DNA of 20,434 nucleotides from Deltaproteobacteria bacterium (GCA_018644785.1 JABGPV010000059.1:1-20434); one strand, 5' to 3'; positions 6,844 to 15,234 are shown, counted from the stretch's first letter. Numbers and translations: made by a program. Notes: a model not told the origin generated them from the sequence alone.

Positions 6844-8001
6844 TTACAGGGTGGCGGAGATCACTACCTTTTGAATCTGGCTGGTGCCCTCGTATATCTG
6901 GGTGATCTTGGCATCGCGCATCATTCGCTCCACCGGGTATTCCTTGACGTAGCCATAACCGCCCAACAGCTGGACCGCATCGGTCGTGACCTTCATGGCG
7001 GTCTCCCCGGCGAAGAGTTTCGCCATGGCCGACTGCCGAACCGCATCTTTTGGGACGCGGTCCAGGTTCTTGGGGAATTTTTCGAAAACACTGGCGGCTT
7101 TGTAGGTGAGCTGTCGGGCGGCTTCCACCTGGGTGGTCATATCGGCCATCATCCACTGAAGCCCCTGAAAAGAGAAGATGGGTTTACCGAACTGGGTGCG
7201 TTCCTTGGTGTAGTTAACGGCGTAGTCCAAAGCGCCCTGAGCAATGCCCACGGCCTGGGCGGCCACCGGGATACGGGTGAGATCCAGGGTTTTCATGAGA
7301 ATGGGAAAGCCCAAAGCTTCACCGCCCAGAATGTTTCTGGCCGGCACCCGCACATCCTCCAGGATGATTTCCACGGTGGAAGATCCCCGAATGCCCATTT
7401 TGTCTTCATGTTTGCCGATGCTGAAACCGGGCGTGCCTTTATCCACGATAAATATACTGGTGCCTTTGGGACCCGCCACGGAAGGATCGGTCCTGGCTGC
7501 GATGCACACCACGTCCGCCACGTCCGCATGGGAGATGAATGTTTTGGTTCCGTTAATGATATAGTCGTCGCCGTCTTTGACCGCCTTGGTTTTGAGACCG
7601 GACACATCGGAACCGGCATTGGGTTCCGTGAGGCCGAAGGCGATGAGGTTTTCACCCGTTGCCAGCTTCGGGAAATATCGCTCCTTCTGCGCGTCGCTGC
7701 CGGCCAGCATAATGGGGGTGGTGCCCAGTTCGTGGACCAGGAGGACCACGGAGGTGGAAGCGCAGACTTTGGCGATTTCTTCGATGATCAGGCAGAGGGA
7801 AAAAAGCCCCATCTCGGATCCGCCGAATTTTTCCGGATAGTCAGCGCCGAAAAGTGCGTTTTCCCTAAGCAGTTCCACCATGTCCCAGGGGAATTCGGCT
7901 TTCTCATCCCTTTCCGCGGCACCGGGGGCAATCTGTTCTTTGGCCATGCGGGCAACGGTTTCCTTGAGCATTTCCTGTTCTTCTGTTAGGTCGTATGACA
8001 T
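6844..8001 (-). CDS. Acyl-CoA dehydrogenase
   Basis: This is a FAD-dependent enzyme of 385 residues, the usual family length, that oxidises an acyl-CoA to the 2,3-enoyl-CoA and passes electrons to ETF. The three domains are recognisable: the N-terminal helical part (YDLTEEQEMLKETV), the middle beta domain (AFGLTEPNAGSDVSGLKT near 121-138; YIINGTKTFISHA near 147-159), and the C-terminal helical part (RTQFGKPI, LQLLGGYGYVKEYPVER-like region). The catalytic Glu is Glu371 in QIYEGTSQIQ, as in short/medium-chain members. Substrate chain length cannot be read from the sequence. The start ATG has AAGGAGA six bases upstream. It is divergent from an ADP-forming acyl-CoA synthetase alpha subunit, suggesting a shared acyl-CoA catabolic pathway. 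The etfAB genes are not in the window. Confidence 0.94.
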   Translation of the reverse strand: MSYDLTEEQEMLKETVARMAKEQIAPGAAERDEKAEFPWDMVELLRENALFGADYPEKFGGSEMGLFSLCLIIEEIAKVCASTSVVLLVHELGTTPIMLAGSDAQKERYFPKLATGENLIAFGLTEPNAGSDVSGLKTKAVKDGDDYIINGTKTFISHADVADVVCIAARTDPSVAGPKGTSIFIVDKGTPGFSIGKHEDKMGIRGSSTVEIILEDVRVPARNILGGEALGFPILMKTLDLTRIPVAAQAVGIAQGALDYAVNYTKERTQFGKPIFSFQGLQWMMADMTTQVEAARQLTYKAASVFEKFPKNLDRVPKDAVRQSAMAKLFAGETAMKVTTDAVQLLGGYGYVKEYPVERMMRDAKITQIYEGTSQIQKVVISATL

Positions 8002-8050
8002 GGGTTTCTCCTTGATGATTTAAGAATTATGCCAAGCGTTGATGCTTCAT

Positions 8051-8080
8051 TTGATACCATTGCGGTTCAGGGAAAGTCAA
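8051..8080 (-). promoter_or_regulatory. Putative sigma-70 promoter of the acyl-CoA dehydrogenase
   Basis: On the minus strand TTGACT (8080-8075) and TATCAA (8056-8051) are 18 bases apart, with the start codon about 45 bases further on. The -35 lies inside the ATTGCGGT inverted repeat and the -10 overlaps the AAATGAAGCATC element, so both repeats could control it. Confidence 0.5.
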
Positions 8081-8100
8081 TGCCCGTTAAATACCGCAAT
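8059..8100. repeat. Inverted repeat ATTGCGGT/ACCGCAAT between divergent promoters
   Basis: A perfect 8-base inverted repeat, ATTGCGGT (8059-8066) and ACCGCAAT (8093-8100), flanks the -35 box of the acyl-CoA dehydrogenase promoter and ends three bases before the -35 box of the acyl-CoA synthetase promoter. The 26-base spacer places the two arms about three and a quarter helical turns apart. It is a candidate operator for a regulator acting on both genes; the regulator is not in the window. Confidence 0.5.
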
Positions 8101-8103
8101 CGG

Positions 8104-8132
8104 TTGACACGAAGCCATTTCTATTCTATGTT
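8104..8132 (+). promoter_or_regulatory. Sigma-70 promoter of the acyl-CoA synthetase gene
   Basis: A consensus -35 TTGACA (8104-8109) is followed after 17 bases by TATGTT (8127-8132). Transcription would start near 8139, leaving a leader of about 50 bases before ATG 8191, which has AAGGAA as ribosome site. Confidence 0.65.
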
Positions 8133-8190
8133 CCCCTTGATTGCTAAATGAGGCATCATTCATTATTACATATTCGACCAAGGAACCCAA

Positions 8191-9642
8191 ATGCTAAAAT
8201 TTATCGAGGAAAGTCCGCTTTACCGAATCGCCAATGCGCGCAGTATGGCCTTTTTCGGAGCATCCAACAGTGTTACTTCCATGGGAACCCATCTGCTGTC
8301 GGCGGCTCTGGCCGGCGGTTTTAAAGGCACCGTTTACCCGGTCCATCGCAAGGAAGAAAACGTTCAAAATCTAACGGCCTACCGACGGGTGGAAGACCTG
8401 CCTGAAGTCCCTGATCTGGCGGTCATCGTGCTGCCCACCCATGTTGTCAATGAAACCCTTGAAGCCTGCGGAAAAAAGGGCATTCGGCAAGCGGTGGTGG
8501 TTTCGGGAGGATTCAAAGAAGTGGGGGGCGGCGGCGCTGAGCTGGAGGCGGAGTTTAAGAAGATTGCGGGTGCCCATGATATGAAAATTCTGGGGCCTAA
8601 CTGTCTGGGAGTGGCCAATCCCCACCACAACCTCAACACCACTTTTATTCCCAATGAGGGCCCCCCCGGGTTTGTGGGGCTGGCATCCCAGAGCGGGAGT
8701 TTCGTGACCCAGATGTTCGAATATCTTTCAGGCTTCGGTCTCGGGTTCAGCACCGCCTTCAGCGTGGGCAACGAAGCGGTTCTGGATATTGTCGACTGTC
8801 TTGAGTATCTGGGTGCATGCCCCCATACCCAAGTGATCGCCCTGTATGTGGAGGGTATTCGAAGAGGGCGTGCTTTTATTGAGGCGGCCCGGGCCATTGT
8901 CCCCCACAAGCCCATTGTGGCCGTTTATGTGGGAGGATCAAAGGCCGGAAAAGCGGCCGGTTTTTCCCACACCGGCGCCATGGCAGGCCCGGATGAACTC
9001 TACGATGGCATGTTTCGGCAGGCGGGCATCATACGGGCCAGGTCCGTGGTGGAGCTGTTTGATTTCTGCTGGGTACTGGGTGCCCTGCCCATACCTGAGG
9101 GCAACAGGGTCGTGATACAGACACACTCGGGTGGGCCCGGTGCCGCGGCCGCGGATGCCTGTGGAAGGGCGGGTCTGACCCTTTCCACCTTGTCCGAAAA
9201 AACACTGGAGAAATTGGCCCCCTTTGTTCCTTCTACGGGGAGCGTCGGCAATCCCGTGGATCTGACCTTTAGTAAGGATCACGCCGCGTTTTATTCGGAT
9301 ATCCCCGGCATTTTACTGGCAGAGGAGAATGCGGACATTCTCATGGTTTACCTGCTCAGTCCGCAACCCGTGGTGGAAAGGGTGTTGAAAGGGATGGGGA
9401 TTCCTGAGGAGGCGGTTCCGGCGCAGAGCCGGAAAATCATTAAAAGTAATGCTGAACAGCTTTCACAGCATGTAAAAAAGCAGAAAAAGCCGTTTATCGG
9501 TTACTCATTTCATCGTCCGGATGCGACCCTCATGCGTGAAGTTATCGCAAACGGTATGCCGGTATTGCAGGGGGCTGAGAGGGCGGCTCGGGCAGTGGCC
9601 GCGTTGGTAGCTTATGCCGGGGTGAGGGAGAGGAAAAAGTGA
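8191..9642 (+). CDS. ADP-forming acyl-CoA synthetase, alpha subunit type
   Basis: This 483-residue protein has a CoA-binding Rossmann domain (SMAFFGASNS at 18-27) and two succinyl-CoA ligase-like domains, the layout of the alpha subunit of NDP-forming acetate/acyl-CoA ligases. These convert acyl-CoA, ADP and phosphate into acid, CoA and ATP. The phosphorylated His is His260 in GFSHTGAMAG, and the supporting Glu is Glu221 in LYVEGIRRG. ILGPNCLG (133-140) and GNEAVLDIVDCLEYL match the family. The ATP-grasp beta domain is absent: the gene stops at 483 residues and no beta-subunit gene follows, so a partner must be encoded elsewhere. It is divergent from the acyl-CoA dehydrogenase and probably recovers ATP from acyl-CoA. 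The organic acid used cannot be predicted. Confidence 0.9.
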   Translation: MLKFIEESPLYRIANARSMAFFGASNSVTSMGTHLLSAALAGGFKGTVYPVHRKEENVQNLTAYRRVEDLPEVPDLAVIVLPTHVVNETLEACGKKGIRQAVVVSGGFKEVGGGGAELEAEFKKIAGAHDMKILGPNCLGVANPHHNLNTTFIPNEGPPGFVGLASQSGSFVTQMFEYLSGFGLGFSTAFSVGNEAVLDIVDCLEYLGACPHTQVIALYVEGIRRGRAFIEAARAIVPHKPIVAVYVGGSKAGKAAGFSHTGAMAGPDELYDGMFRQAGIIRARSVVELFDFCWVLGALPIPEGNRVVIQTHSGGPGAAAADACGRAGLTLSTLSEKTLEKLAPFVPSTGSVGNPVDLTFSKDHAAFYSDIPGILLAEENADILMVYLLSPQPVVERVLKGMGIPEEAVPAQSRKIIKSNAEQLSQHVKKQKKPFIGYSFHRPDATLMREVIANGMPVLQGAERAARAVAALVAYAGVRERKK

Positions 9643-9654
9643 ACCCCCGTTATC

Positions 9655-9801
9655 TAGTGTCCGTCCACGAATGAGAAAATTTGTTCGAGTTCAAGGAGGG
9701 CGATAATTGTAACCGCAGGAATACATTTAAGATATTTCGAGGATTACAATTTGAGCCTGACACCGAAATCGGGCAAATTGGCCATTTGTGGATGGGCACT
9801 A
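9655..9801. mobile_element. 147-bp MITE-like element, palindromic along its whole length
   Basis: The ends are inverted repeats: TAGTGTCCGTCCACGAATG at the left and, read from 9801 on the other strand, TAGTGCCCATCCACAAATG (16 of 19 identical). The similarity continues inward (AATTTG, CGA, TTC, then AATTGTAA near 9704 and 9749), so the whole element can fold into one long imperfect hairpin with its centre near 9728. Each end is bounded by TA, fitting the TA target duplication of IS630/Tc1-mariner-type MITEs. It has no coding capacity. It fills the gap between two convergent genes, ending one base from the pcm stop codon, and its hairpin may act as a two-way terminator. The parental transposase is not in the window. 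Confidence 0.72.
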
Positions 9802-9802
9802 T

Positions 9803-10456
9803 CTATTCTTTCCAGCCGTGGAGGCCGATCAGGTTGACAAAGCGGCAGCCGCCCAGGTTTTCCTGGAGATACTTTCCGTTTTTATTCGTGATTCGTTTGA
9901 GCTCCTGGCTGATTCTGTCCCCGATGGGGATCACGAGCCTTCCCCCTTCAGCCAGTTGATCCAGGAGCGGTTCAGGGATCCGGGGGGCGCCTGCGGTTAC
10001 CATGATGGCATCATAGGGGGCGAACTCCTGCCATCCCAGTGTGCCGTCGTACGCTTTGAAGAGCACATTGTTGCACTCCAGCTCCGCAAGAATGGTCCTG
10101 GCCTTGACCATGAGCACCCGGATCCTTTCAACGGTGTAAACCTTTTGGGACAGTTGTGCCAGAATCGCTGTCTGGTATCCGCTGCCCGTACCGATTTCAA
10201 GCACCTTTTCACTTCCCGTGAGCGCCAGGGCTTCTGTCATGAGGGCGACCATATAGGGTTGGGAGATGGTCTGTTTATGGCCGATGGGCAATGGGTGGTC
10301 GTTATAGGCTTCCCCTGTAAGGGCTTCTTCCACAAACCGGTCTCTCGGGATTTTCCCCATGGCATCAAGTACCAGCGGGTCCTCGATGCCGCGCGAAATC
10401 AACTGACCTCTGACCATTTTTTCTCTGGCCAGCCGATAATCAGGGTTAAGGTTCAT
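9803..10456 (-). CDS. pcm: Protein-L-isoaspartate O-methyltransferase
   Basis: This 217-residue cytoplasmic protein uses S-adenosylmethionine to methylate L-isoaspartyl residues in damaged proteins so that they can revert to Asp. The PCMT hallmarks are present: RDRFVEEA (38-45), TISQPYMVALM around 63-73 with the conserved Ser65, SAM motif I VLEIGTGSGYQTA (85-97), and GRLVIPIG near the C-terminus. Length is typical. The only start-codon support is a weak GAGAGAG ribosome site. The gene ends directly at the MITE-like element, but the C-terminus (NLIGLHGWKE) looks normal for the family. It is divergent from glyQ. Confidence 0.95.
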   Translation of the reverse strand: MNLNPDYRLAREKMVRGQLISRGIEDPLVLDAMGKIPRDRFVEEALTGEAYNDHPLPIGHKQTISQPYMVALMTEALALTGSEKVLEIGTGSGYQTAILAQLSQKVYTVERIRVLMVKARTILAELECNNVLFKAYDGTLGWQEFAPYDAIMVTAGAPRIPEPLLDQLAEGGRLVIPIGDRISQELKRITNKNGKYLQENLGGCRFVNLIGLHGWKE

Positions 10457-10554
10457 GGTGCTCTCTCTTTTCAGGTATCAAAATTATCTCGGGATGCTAG
10501 CATAAAACGAATTCCATTGTAAAATGCTTTTGAAACGAAAGCCCCAAGAGCATG

Positions 10555-10583
10555 TTGACAACCCTTTTTTAAGGTGATACTTT
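10555..10583 (+). promoter_or_regulatory. Sigma-70 promoter of the glyQS operon
   Basis: A consensus TTGACA (10555-10560) and TACTTT (10578-10583) are 17 bases apart. A start near 10590 gives a leader of about 50 bases before ATG 10642. No riboswitch-like structure is evident in the leader. Confidence 0.55.
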
Positions 10584-10641
10584 CCAAACGCTTCAAAAAG
10601 ACTTTCATGTCGGTGAATTATAAGAGAAAGTGAGGAATTTC

Positions 10642-11511
10642 ATGAACTTTCAGGAACTGATAACGGCCCTGCAGCAATACTGGGCCGACTATGGGTGTAT
10701 TATTCAGCAACCCTATGACCTTGAGGTTGGCGCAGGGACCTTCAACCCGGCTACGCTTTTGCGGGTGCTGGGACCTGAACCATGGTCTGTTGCCTATGTG
10801 GAGCCTTCACGCAGGCCCACGGACGGCCGATATGGGGAAAACCCCAACCGTCTGGGACATTATTACCAATACCAGGTGATCATCAAACCGTCTCCCATCG
10901 ACATCCAGGAGGTTTATCTGGGAAGCCTCAAGAGCCTGGGTATCGATCCATTTGAGCACGATATTCGTTTTGTGGAAGACGATTGGGAATCTCCCACTCT
11001 CGGTGCGTGGGGGCTCGGTTGGGAAGTGTGGTTAGACGGCATGGAAATCTCGCAATTTACCTATTTTCAGCAGGCCGGCAGTATCCGATTGGACCCCATC
11101 AGTGTGGAAGTGACCTACGGCCTTGAAAGAATTGCCATGTATATGCAGGAAAAGGAAAGCGTCTATGATCTCATGTGGAATGATCATTTGACCTACGGGG
11201 ACGTCCATCAGAAAGGCGAATGGGAACTTTCCGTGTACAATTTTGAAATGGCGGATGTGGATATGCTGCTGGATATGTTCCACAAGTATGAGCAGGAGGG
11301 TTTGCGGGTCGGGGGTGCCGGTCTGGTGTTGCCCGCCTATGATTACTGCCTTAAATGTTCACACACGTTTAATCTGCTGGATGCCCGGGGCGCCATCAGT
11401 GTGACGGAGCGGACCCGGTATATCGATCGCATCAGGCATCTGGCGCGCCTCTGTTCAAAGAACTATCTGGCCCAGCGCGAGGAAATGGGATATCCCCTCA
11501 ACAATAAGTAG
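10642..11511 (+). CDS. glyQ: Glycyl-tRNA synthetase alpha subunit
   Basis: This 289-residue class II synthetase subunit carries the catalytic centre that activates glycine with ATP. The family opening [14 protein letters not shown] and the block [17 protein letters not shown] (22-38) are present, as is [19 protein letters not shown] (52-70), the motif 2 region. [30 protein letters not shown] (motif 3) and the C-terminal [22 protein letters not shown] are also seen. ATG 10642 is chosen over the in-frame GTG 10630: it matches the family start and has GAGGA about six bases upstream. glyS follows closely and the two subunits form an alpha2beta2 enzyme, the type found in most Gram-negative bacteria. 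Confidence 0.97.
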   Translation: MNFQELITALQQYWADYGCIIQQPYDLEVGAGTFNPATLLRVLGPEPWSVAYVEPSRRPTDGRYGENPNRLGHYYQYQVIIKPSPIDIQEVYLGSLKSLGIDPFEHDIRFVEDDWESPTLGAWGLGWEVWLDGMEISQFTYFQQAGSIRLDPISVEVTYGLERIAMYMQEKESVYDLMWNDHLTYGDVHQKGEWELSVYNFEMADVDMLLDMFHKYEQEGLRVGGAGLVLPAYDYCLKCSHTFNLLDARGAISVTERTRYIDRIRHLARLCSKNYLAQREEMGYPLNNK

Positions 11512-11534
11512 AATAATAATAACGGATGACAATT

Positions 11535-13610
11535 ATGATGGCAGAATTGCTTTTGGAGATCGGTACCGAGGAAATTCCAGCGGGTTATCTGGAAAGCGGT
11601 TTAAAAGAATTAAAAAGACTGGCCGGGGAATGCCTCAAAGAAAACCGAATTGATTTAGCGGGCGGTCTTGAGGTTTACGGTACGCCCAGGCGCCTGGTTT
11701 TGATGGGTAAGGGTGTTTCTAAGAAACAGAAAGATCTGATTCAGGAAGTGACCGGCCCGCCCAGAAAAGTGGCTTATGACAAAAGCGGTGTTCCCACCAA
11801 GGCGGCCGAAGGCTTTGCCAGAAAACAGGGGGTATCCGTTGAGGAACTGCAAACCATTGAAACCCCCAAGGGGGAATATCTCTTTGTGAAACAGGAGATT
11901 CCAGGGAAGCCGACCCTTGAGATCCTATCGGAGTATTTGCCCGGTATCATCGGGGAAATCCCCTGGCCCAAATCCATGCGGTGGGGGGAGGTTGGTTTTC
12001 CTTTCGTACGTCCCGTACACTGGATTCTGTGTCTTTTGGGTGGCCGCGTTGTCCCTTTTGAAGCGGCCGGCGTTCAAAGCGGCAGCACCACCCGTGGGCA
12101 TCGGTTCATGGGGCCGGAAGAAGTGAATGTCTCAAATATTGCCGATTTTCTGAAGGCGATGGAAAGCGCATTTGTGGTTCTTGATCCCCTGGAAAGGCAA
12201 CGGGTCGTGGCGAAAGCGGCGCAGGAAGTGGCTGCGAGTATGGGAGGCGTTCCGGCGGATGATCCGGAACTGGTTCAAACGGTGGCCAATTTGACCGAAT
12301 ATCCCACGGCGGTCTGTGGCGGTTTTGAACGGAGATTTCTGGATCTGCCCGATGCGGTGTTGATCACCGCCATGCGGGAGCATCAGAAATACTTTGCGGT
12401 ATACGACGAAAAAGGGGCACTGATGCCCAATTTCGTGGCCGTCAACAACACGAAAACCCGGGATGAATCAGTAGTGTGCCGGGGGCATGAACGGGTCCTT
12501 CGGGCCCGGCTTTCCGATGCGGATTTTTTCTTGAAGGAGGACCGAAAACGGCCGCTTCTGGATCGGCTGGAGGACCTGAAACAGGTGATTTATCAGGCCC
12601 AACTGGGGACAAGCTATGCCAAAGTAATGCGGGTTGAGACCCTTGCCGAACATATTGCAGGCCAGGCGCTGCCGGAACAGGTTGATCGCGCCAAGCTTGC
12701 GGCGCGTCTGGCCAAATGCGATCTGGTGACCCATATGGTCATTGAATTTCCATCCCTTCAAGGGGCTGTGGGAAAAGCATATGCGGCGCTTGAAGGATAT
12801 GAAGACGATATTTGTGCGGGAATCCATGAGCACTATCTTCCCCTGAAAGCGGGTGGCGCGCTTCCCCAGTCCAGAATCGGCGCCGTCGTGGGAATGGCGG
12901 ACCGGTTGGACACCATTTCCGGGTGTTTTGCCGTCGGTCTCGAACCGACCGGAAAAGCCGATCCTTTTGCCCTTCGAAGGCATGCCCTGGCCATTATCCG
13001 GATCATGGAGGATACCGGCTGGGATTTGTCTTTCAGGCAGCTTGTGGAAAAAGCCCTCTCCCTTCTGGCCGGTGAAATCGAATTCGATTTTGACGCAACG
13101 TTTGCGCGGGTGCTCGATTTTATTCGGGAGCGTTACAAGAATATGATGTTAAGGTCGGATTTTGCATCAGATCTGGTGGAAGCGGCCATCTGTGGTCCGT
13201 TTGACTGCATTTTGTCCCTTCGACCGAAAATGGCGCAGCTCAAGGAATTCACCTTGTCGTCCGATGAATTTACGCCGCTGGCCCTGACCTTTAAGCGGGT
13301 GAACAATATCATCAAGAAGCAACCCAAGGTGTTTGCGGTGAACCCGGAGCTGTTCAAAGAAGACGCTGAAAAAGATTTGTGGGGAACGTATCAGGCCCTT
13401 AAGGATGATGTTGCGGCATGCATAAGAAAGAGCGCTTTTCTGGAAGCGCTGGGGATTATGACAAGGCTCAGGACACCTGTGGATCAGTTGTTTGATAATG
13501 TTGAGATTTTAACAGGTGATGATACGCTTCGTGAAAACCGGGTGGGCTTGTTGCAACTGATTTCAAGTTTTGTGTTGACCATCGCCGATTTTTCCAAATT
13601 TTCAATATGA
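11535..13610 (+). CDS. glyS: Glycyl-tRNA synthetase beta subunit
   Basis: This protein of about 690 residues supplies tRNA recognition for the GlyQ/GlyS enzyme. The family start MAELLLEIGTEEIPAGYL is clear. FVRPVHWI, TTRGHRF and TAMREHQKYFAV are in the first half, VIEFPSLQGAVGKAYA in the HD-like domain, DPFALRRHALAIIRI after it, and a DALR-type anticodon-binding region at the C-terminus. Three ATGs compete: 11526 has no ribosome site, while 11535 and 11538 follow a weak GGA at 11524-11526. I report 11535. The gap from glyQ is only about 23 bases. The stop overlaps the next gene's start as ATGA. Confidence 0.96.
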   Translation: MMAELLLEIGTEEIPAGYLESGLKELKRLAGECLKENRIDLAGGLEVYGTPRRLVLMGKGVSKKQKDLIQEVTGPPRKVAYDKSGVPTKAAEGFARKQGVSVEELQTIETPKGEYLFVKQEIPGKPTLEILSEYLPGIIGEIPWPKSMRWGEVGFPFVRPVHWILCLLGGRVVPFEAAGVQSGSTTRGHRFMGPEEVNVSNIADFLKAMESAFVVLDPLERQRVVAKAAQEVAASMGGVPADDPELVQTVANLTEYPTAVCGGFERRFLDLPDAVLITAMREHQKYFAVYDEKGALMPNFVAVNNTKTRDESVVCRGHERVLRARLSDADFFLKEDRKRPLLDRLEDLKQVIYQAQLGTSYAKVMRVETLAEHIAGQALPEQVDRAKLAARLAKCDLVTHMVIEFPSLQGAVGKAYAALEGYEDDICAGIHEHYLPLKAGGALPQSRIGAVVGMADRLDTISGCFAVGLEPTGKADPFALRRHALAIIRIMEDTGWDLSFRQLVEKALSLLAGEIEFDFDATFARVLDFIRERYKNMMLRSDFASDLVEAAICGPFDCILSLRPKMAQLKEFTLSSDEFTPLALTFKRVNNIIKKQPKVFAVNPELFKEDAEKDLWGTYQALKDDVAACIRKSAFLEALGIMTRLRTPVDQLFDNVEILTGDDTLRENRVGLLQLISSFVLTIADFSKFSI

Positions 13611-13912
13611 CCGTGAGACCACTCAAAGAAAAAAGAAAAATATACAAAGCAGCTGTTGTCGTCACCTCTCTGTACCTGTCTGCCTTTATGGTATCACTCG
13701 CGGTCATGTTTATGACGAAGGATGATGCCGCCATGTCCGGGATTTTCCTGGTTCTCGTAACCCTGCCGTGGTCTTTGCTATTGTCATGGATTCAAGAGGC
13801 ATTGCATTCCAATTCCATAACGATTACAACCTTGCTTCTGGTGGCCGGCGGTTTGATGAACAGTATCATCCTTTACAAAGTTATCTCATTTTTAACGGGT
13901 AAGTTTAAATAG
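13607..13912 (+). CDS. Small three-helix membrane protein of unknown function
   Basis: This 101-residue protein has a basic N-terminus (MTVRPLKEKRKIYK) and three hydrophobic segments at about 14-36, 44-62 and 71-96, consistent with an inner-membrane protein. I do not recognise the family. The segment VTLPWSLLLSW recalls small uncharacterised bacterial membrane proteins with a similar layout. Its ATG overlaps the glyS stop (ATGA), so it is probably translated by reinitiation and expressed with the synthetase. No clear terminator follows before the convergent mltA gene. Confidence 0.75.
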   Translation: MTVRPLKEKRKIYKAAVVVTSLYLSAFMVSLAVMFMTKDDAAMSGIFLVLVTLPWSLLLSWIQEALHSNSITITTLLLVAGGLMNSIILYKVISFLTGKFK

Positions 13913-13982
13913 TGATCTCGTACATATTCAAGATCTGAACCCATTTCAAACGCCAGGGGCGAAGGTGGAGGGATGGGGATTT

Positions 13983-15191
13983 TCAATTCAGGGGTTTCCT
14001 GATCAGGATGTAAAGCTCCCCTTCATGCTTTAAATGCCCTGCCACTGTTTCGGCGTAGGGGCCGTTTCCCCAGAAAATGTCGGCCCTTCCCGGTCCTTTT
14101 ATGGCGCCCCCGGTATCCTGGTTCACGACAAAACGGGAAAACCCGTGCCACCCTGTGATGTCACCTTTGGGGTTTAAGGTTGGTTTCCGGCACGAGATAA
14201 AGGCTAGGGCCCCCTTGGGAAAACGTTTCGAATCGAGTGCCAGGGATCTGCCCGGGGTCAGCGGAACACCGATATTGCCAACGGGTCCGGTTTTAAGGGG
14301 CCTGAAGAATATGTAGGAAGGGTTATGGTTCAGGATCCTTTCGACAGCCTCGGGGTGCTCCGAGAGATACCGCCTGATGGCCTGCATGGACATTTCTTCC
14401 CTCGTGAGGAGCCCCTCATCCAGCATGTAACGGCCGATGCTTTGATAGCTGCGTCCATTGGAGGTGCTGTAGCCCGCATTAAGGGTCCCTCCCTCCTTAA
14501 GGAGGAGTCGGCCTGATCCCTGGATGTGAAGAAACGCCGCGTCCACAGGGCTTTTCAGCCAGGCCAGTTCAAGGTTTTTTCCGCTGAGTGCCCCCGCCTC
14601 TATTTCTTTTCGGGAATAGTAGGGCAAGAATCGCTTTCCCTCAATCCTGCCGGTGATTTTCCGGCCCTTTAGGTCCTTCTTGAATAGAGAAAGGTCCGCT
14701 GTTATCAGGTTTTCCGGCTTTTTGTAGAGAGGATATCTGAAGGCTTCATCAGGTGTCAGACTGGCTTCGTAGAGGGGTTCAAAATATCCGGTGAAGAGGA
14801 CCCGGTCGTCTCCATTATGTCCGGTGGCACGATAAACCATAAAGTTTTCTCTGATGGCTTTGTCCAACCGCCCTGGGCTTGGTTTTTCCCTGATGAGATT
14901 CAGGAAAGCCTCCTGGCTTTCTTTGACCTGGCGACAGGTAAACGTGTGAGGGCCATAATGGAACTGACTTTCAGGATCCAGTTTATTCAAATAGCCCATG
15001 TTTTTTTCTAGAGCGGATATCAATGATTCCCAATCCATGTCATCGTTGAATCCGGGATAAAAAACATTCACCGGTTCCAACGTTTCCACATATATTCGGG
15101 TTTCTTTTTTGATTGCCGGGCGGCAGGCGAAAAAGGTCAAAAAAACCATCAGCAGAAAAAACTTAAAATAAACGGGTTTCTGATCGCGCAT
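13983..15191 (-). CDS. mltA: Membrane-bound lytic murein transglycosylase A
   Basis: This 402-residue enzyme cleaves peptidoglycan glycan strands, leaving 1,6-anhydromuramic acid ends. A hydrophobic N-terminus (FKFFLLMVFLTFFAC) ends at Cys23. The lipobox is imperfect (Phe at -3 and -2), but an outer-membrane lipoprotein is likely. The MltA domain is present (VLFTGYFEPLYEAS, RKEIEAGALSGKNLELAWL, DAAFLHIQGSGRL, YQSIGRYMLDEG). The C-terminal 3D domain includes VNQDTGGAIKGPGRADIFWG at 356-375, with Asp359 and Asp371 as the conserved acids. It is transcribed convergently with the glyS operon and divergently from lpxC. Confidence 0.94.
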   Translation of the reverse strand: MRDQKPVYFKFFLLMVFLTFFACRPAIKKETRIYVETLEPVNVFYPGFNDDMDWESLISALEKNMGYLNKLDPESQFHYGPHTFTCRQVKESQEAFLNLIREKPSPGRLDKAIRENFMVYRATGHNGDDRVLFTGYFEPLYEASLTPDEAFRYPLYKKPENLITADLSLFKKDLKGRKITGRIEGKRFLPYYSRKEIEAGALSGKNLELAWLKSPVDAAFLHIQGSGRLLLKEGGTLNAGYSTSNGRSYQSIGRYMLDEGLLTREEMSMQAIRRYLSEHPEAVERILNHNPSYIFFRPLKTGPVGNIGVPLTPGRSLALDSKRFPKGALAFISCRKPTLNPKGDITGWHGFSRFVVNQDTGGAIKGPGRADIFWGNGPYAETVAGHLKHEGELYILIRKPLN

Positions 15192-15234
15192 ACTTGCCTC
15201 TGAAAGGTAGAATTATATTTTTTATATTATAGAC

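Larger units (their letters stand above)
8041..8157. repeat. AAATGARGCATC element at both divergent transcription starts
   Basis: AAATGAAGCATC (minus strand, 8052-8041) and AAATGAGGCATC (plus strand, 8146-8157) are identical in 11 of 12 bases. Each is read in the direction of its own gene and lies at or just after the predicted -10. The arrangement suggests a shared regulatory site or a shared early-transcript element. It is not centred on the inner ATTGCGGT repeat, so it is a separate signal. Confidence 0.45.

Noticed and set aside
6871..7989. 372-codon open frame antisense to the acyl-CoA dehydrogenase
   Set aside because: It mirrors the GC-rich codon pattern of the real gene, has low-complexity His/Gly-rich translation and no recognisable domain.
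9788..10522. 244-codon frame on the plus strand over pcm
   Set aside because: It is antisense to a complete methyltransferase gene, starts inside the MITE-like element and shows no family motif.
13914..13935. GATCT...AGATC inverted repeat after the small membrane protein gene as a terminator
   Set aside because: The stem is five base pairs and no T-run follows on either strand.
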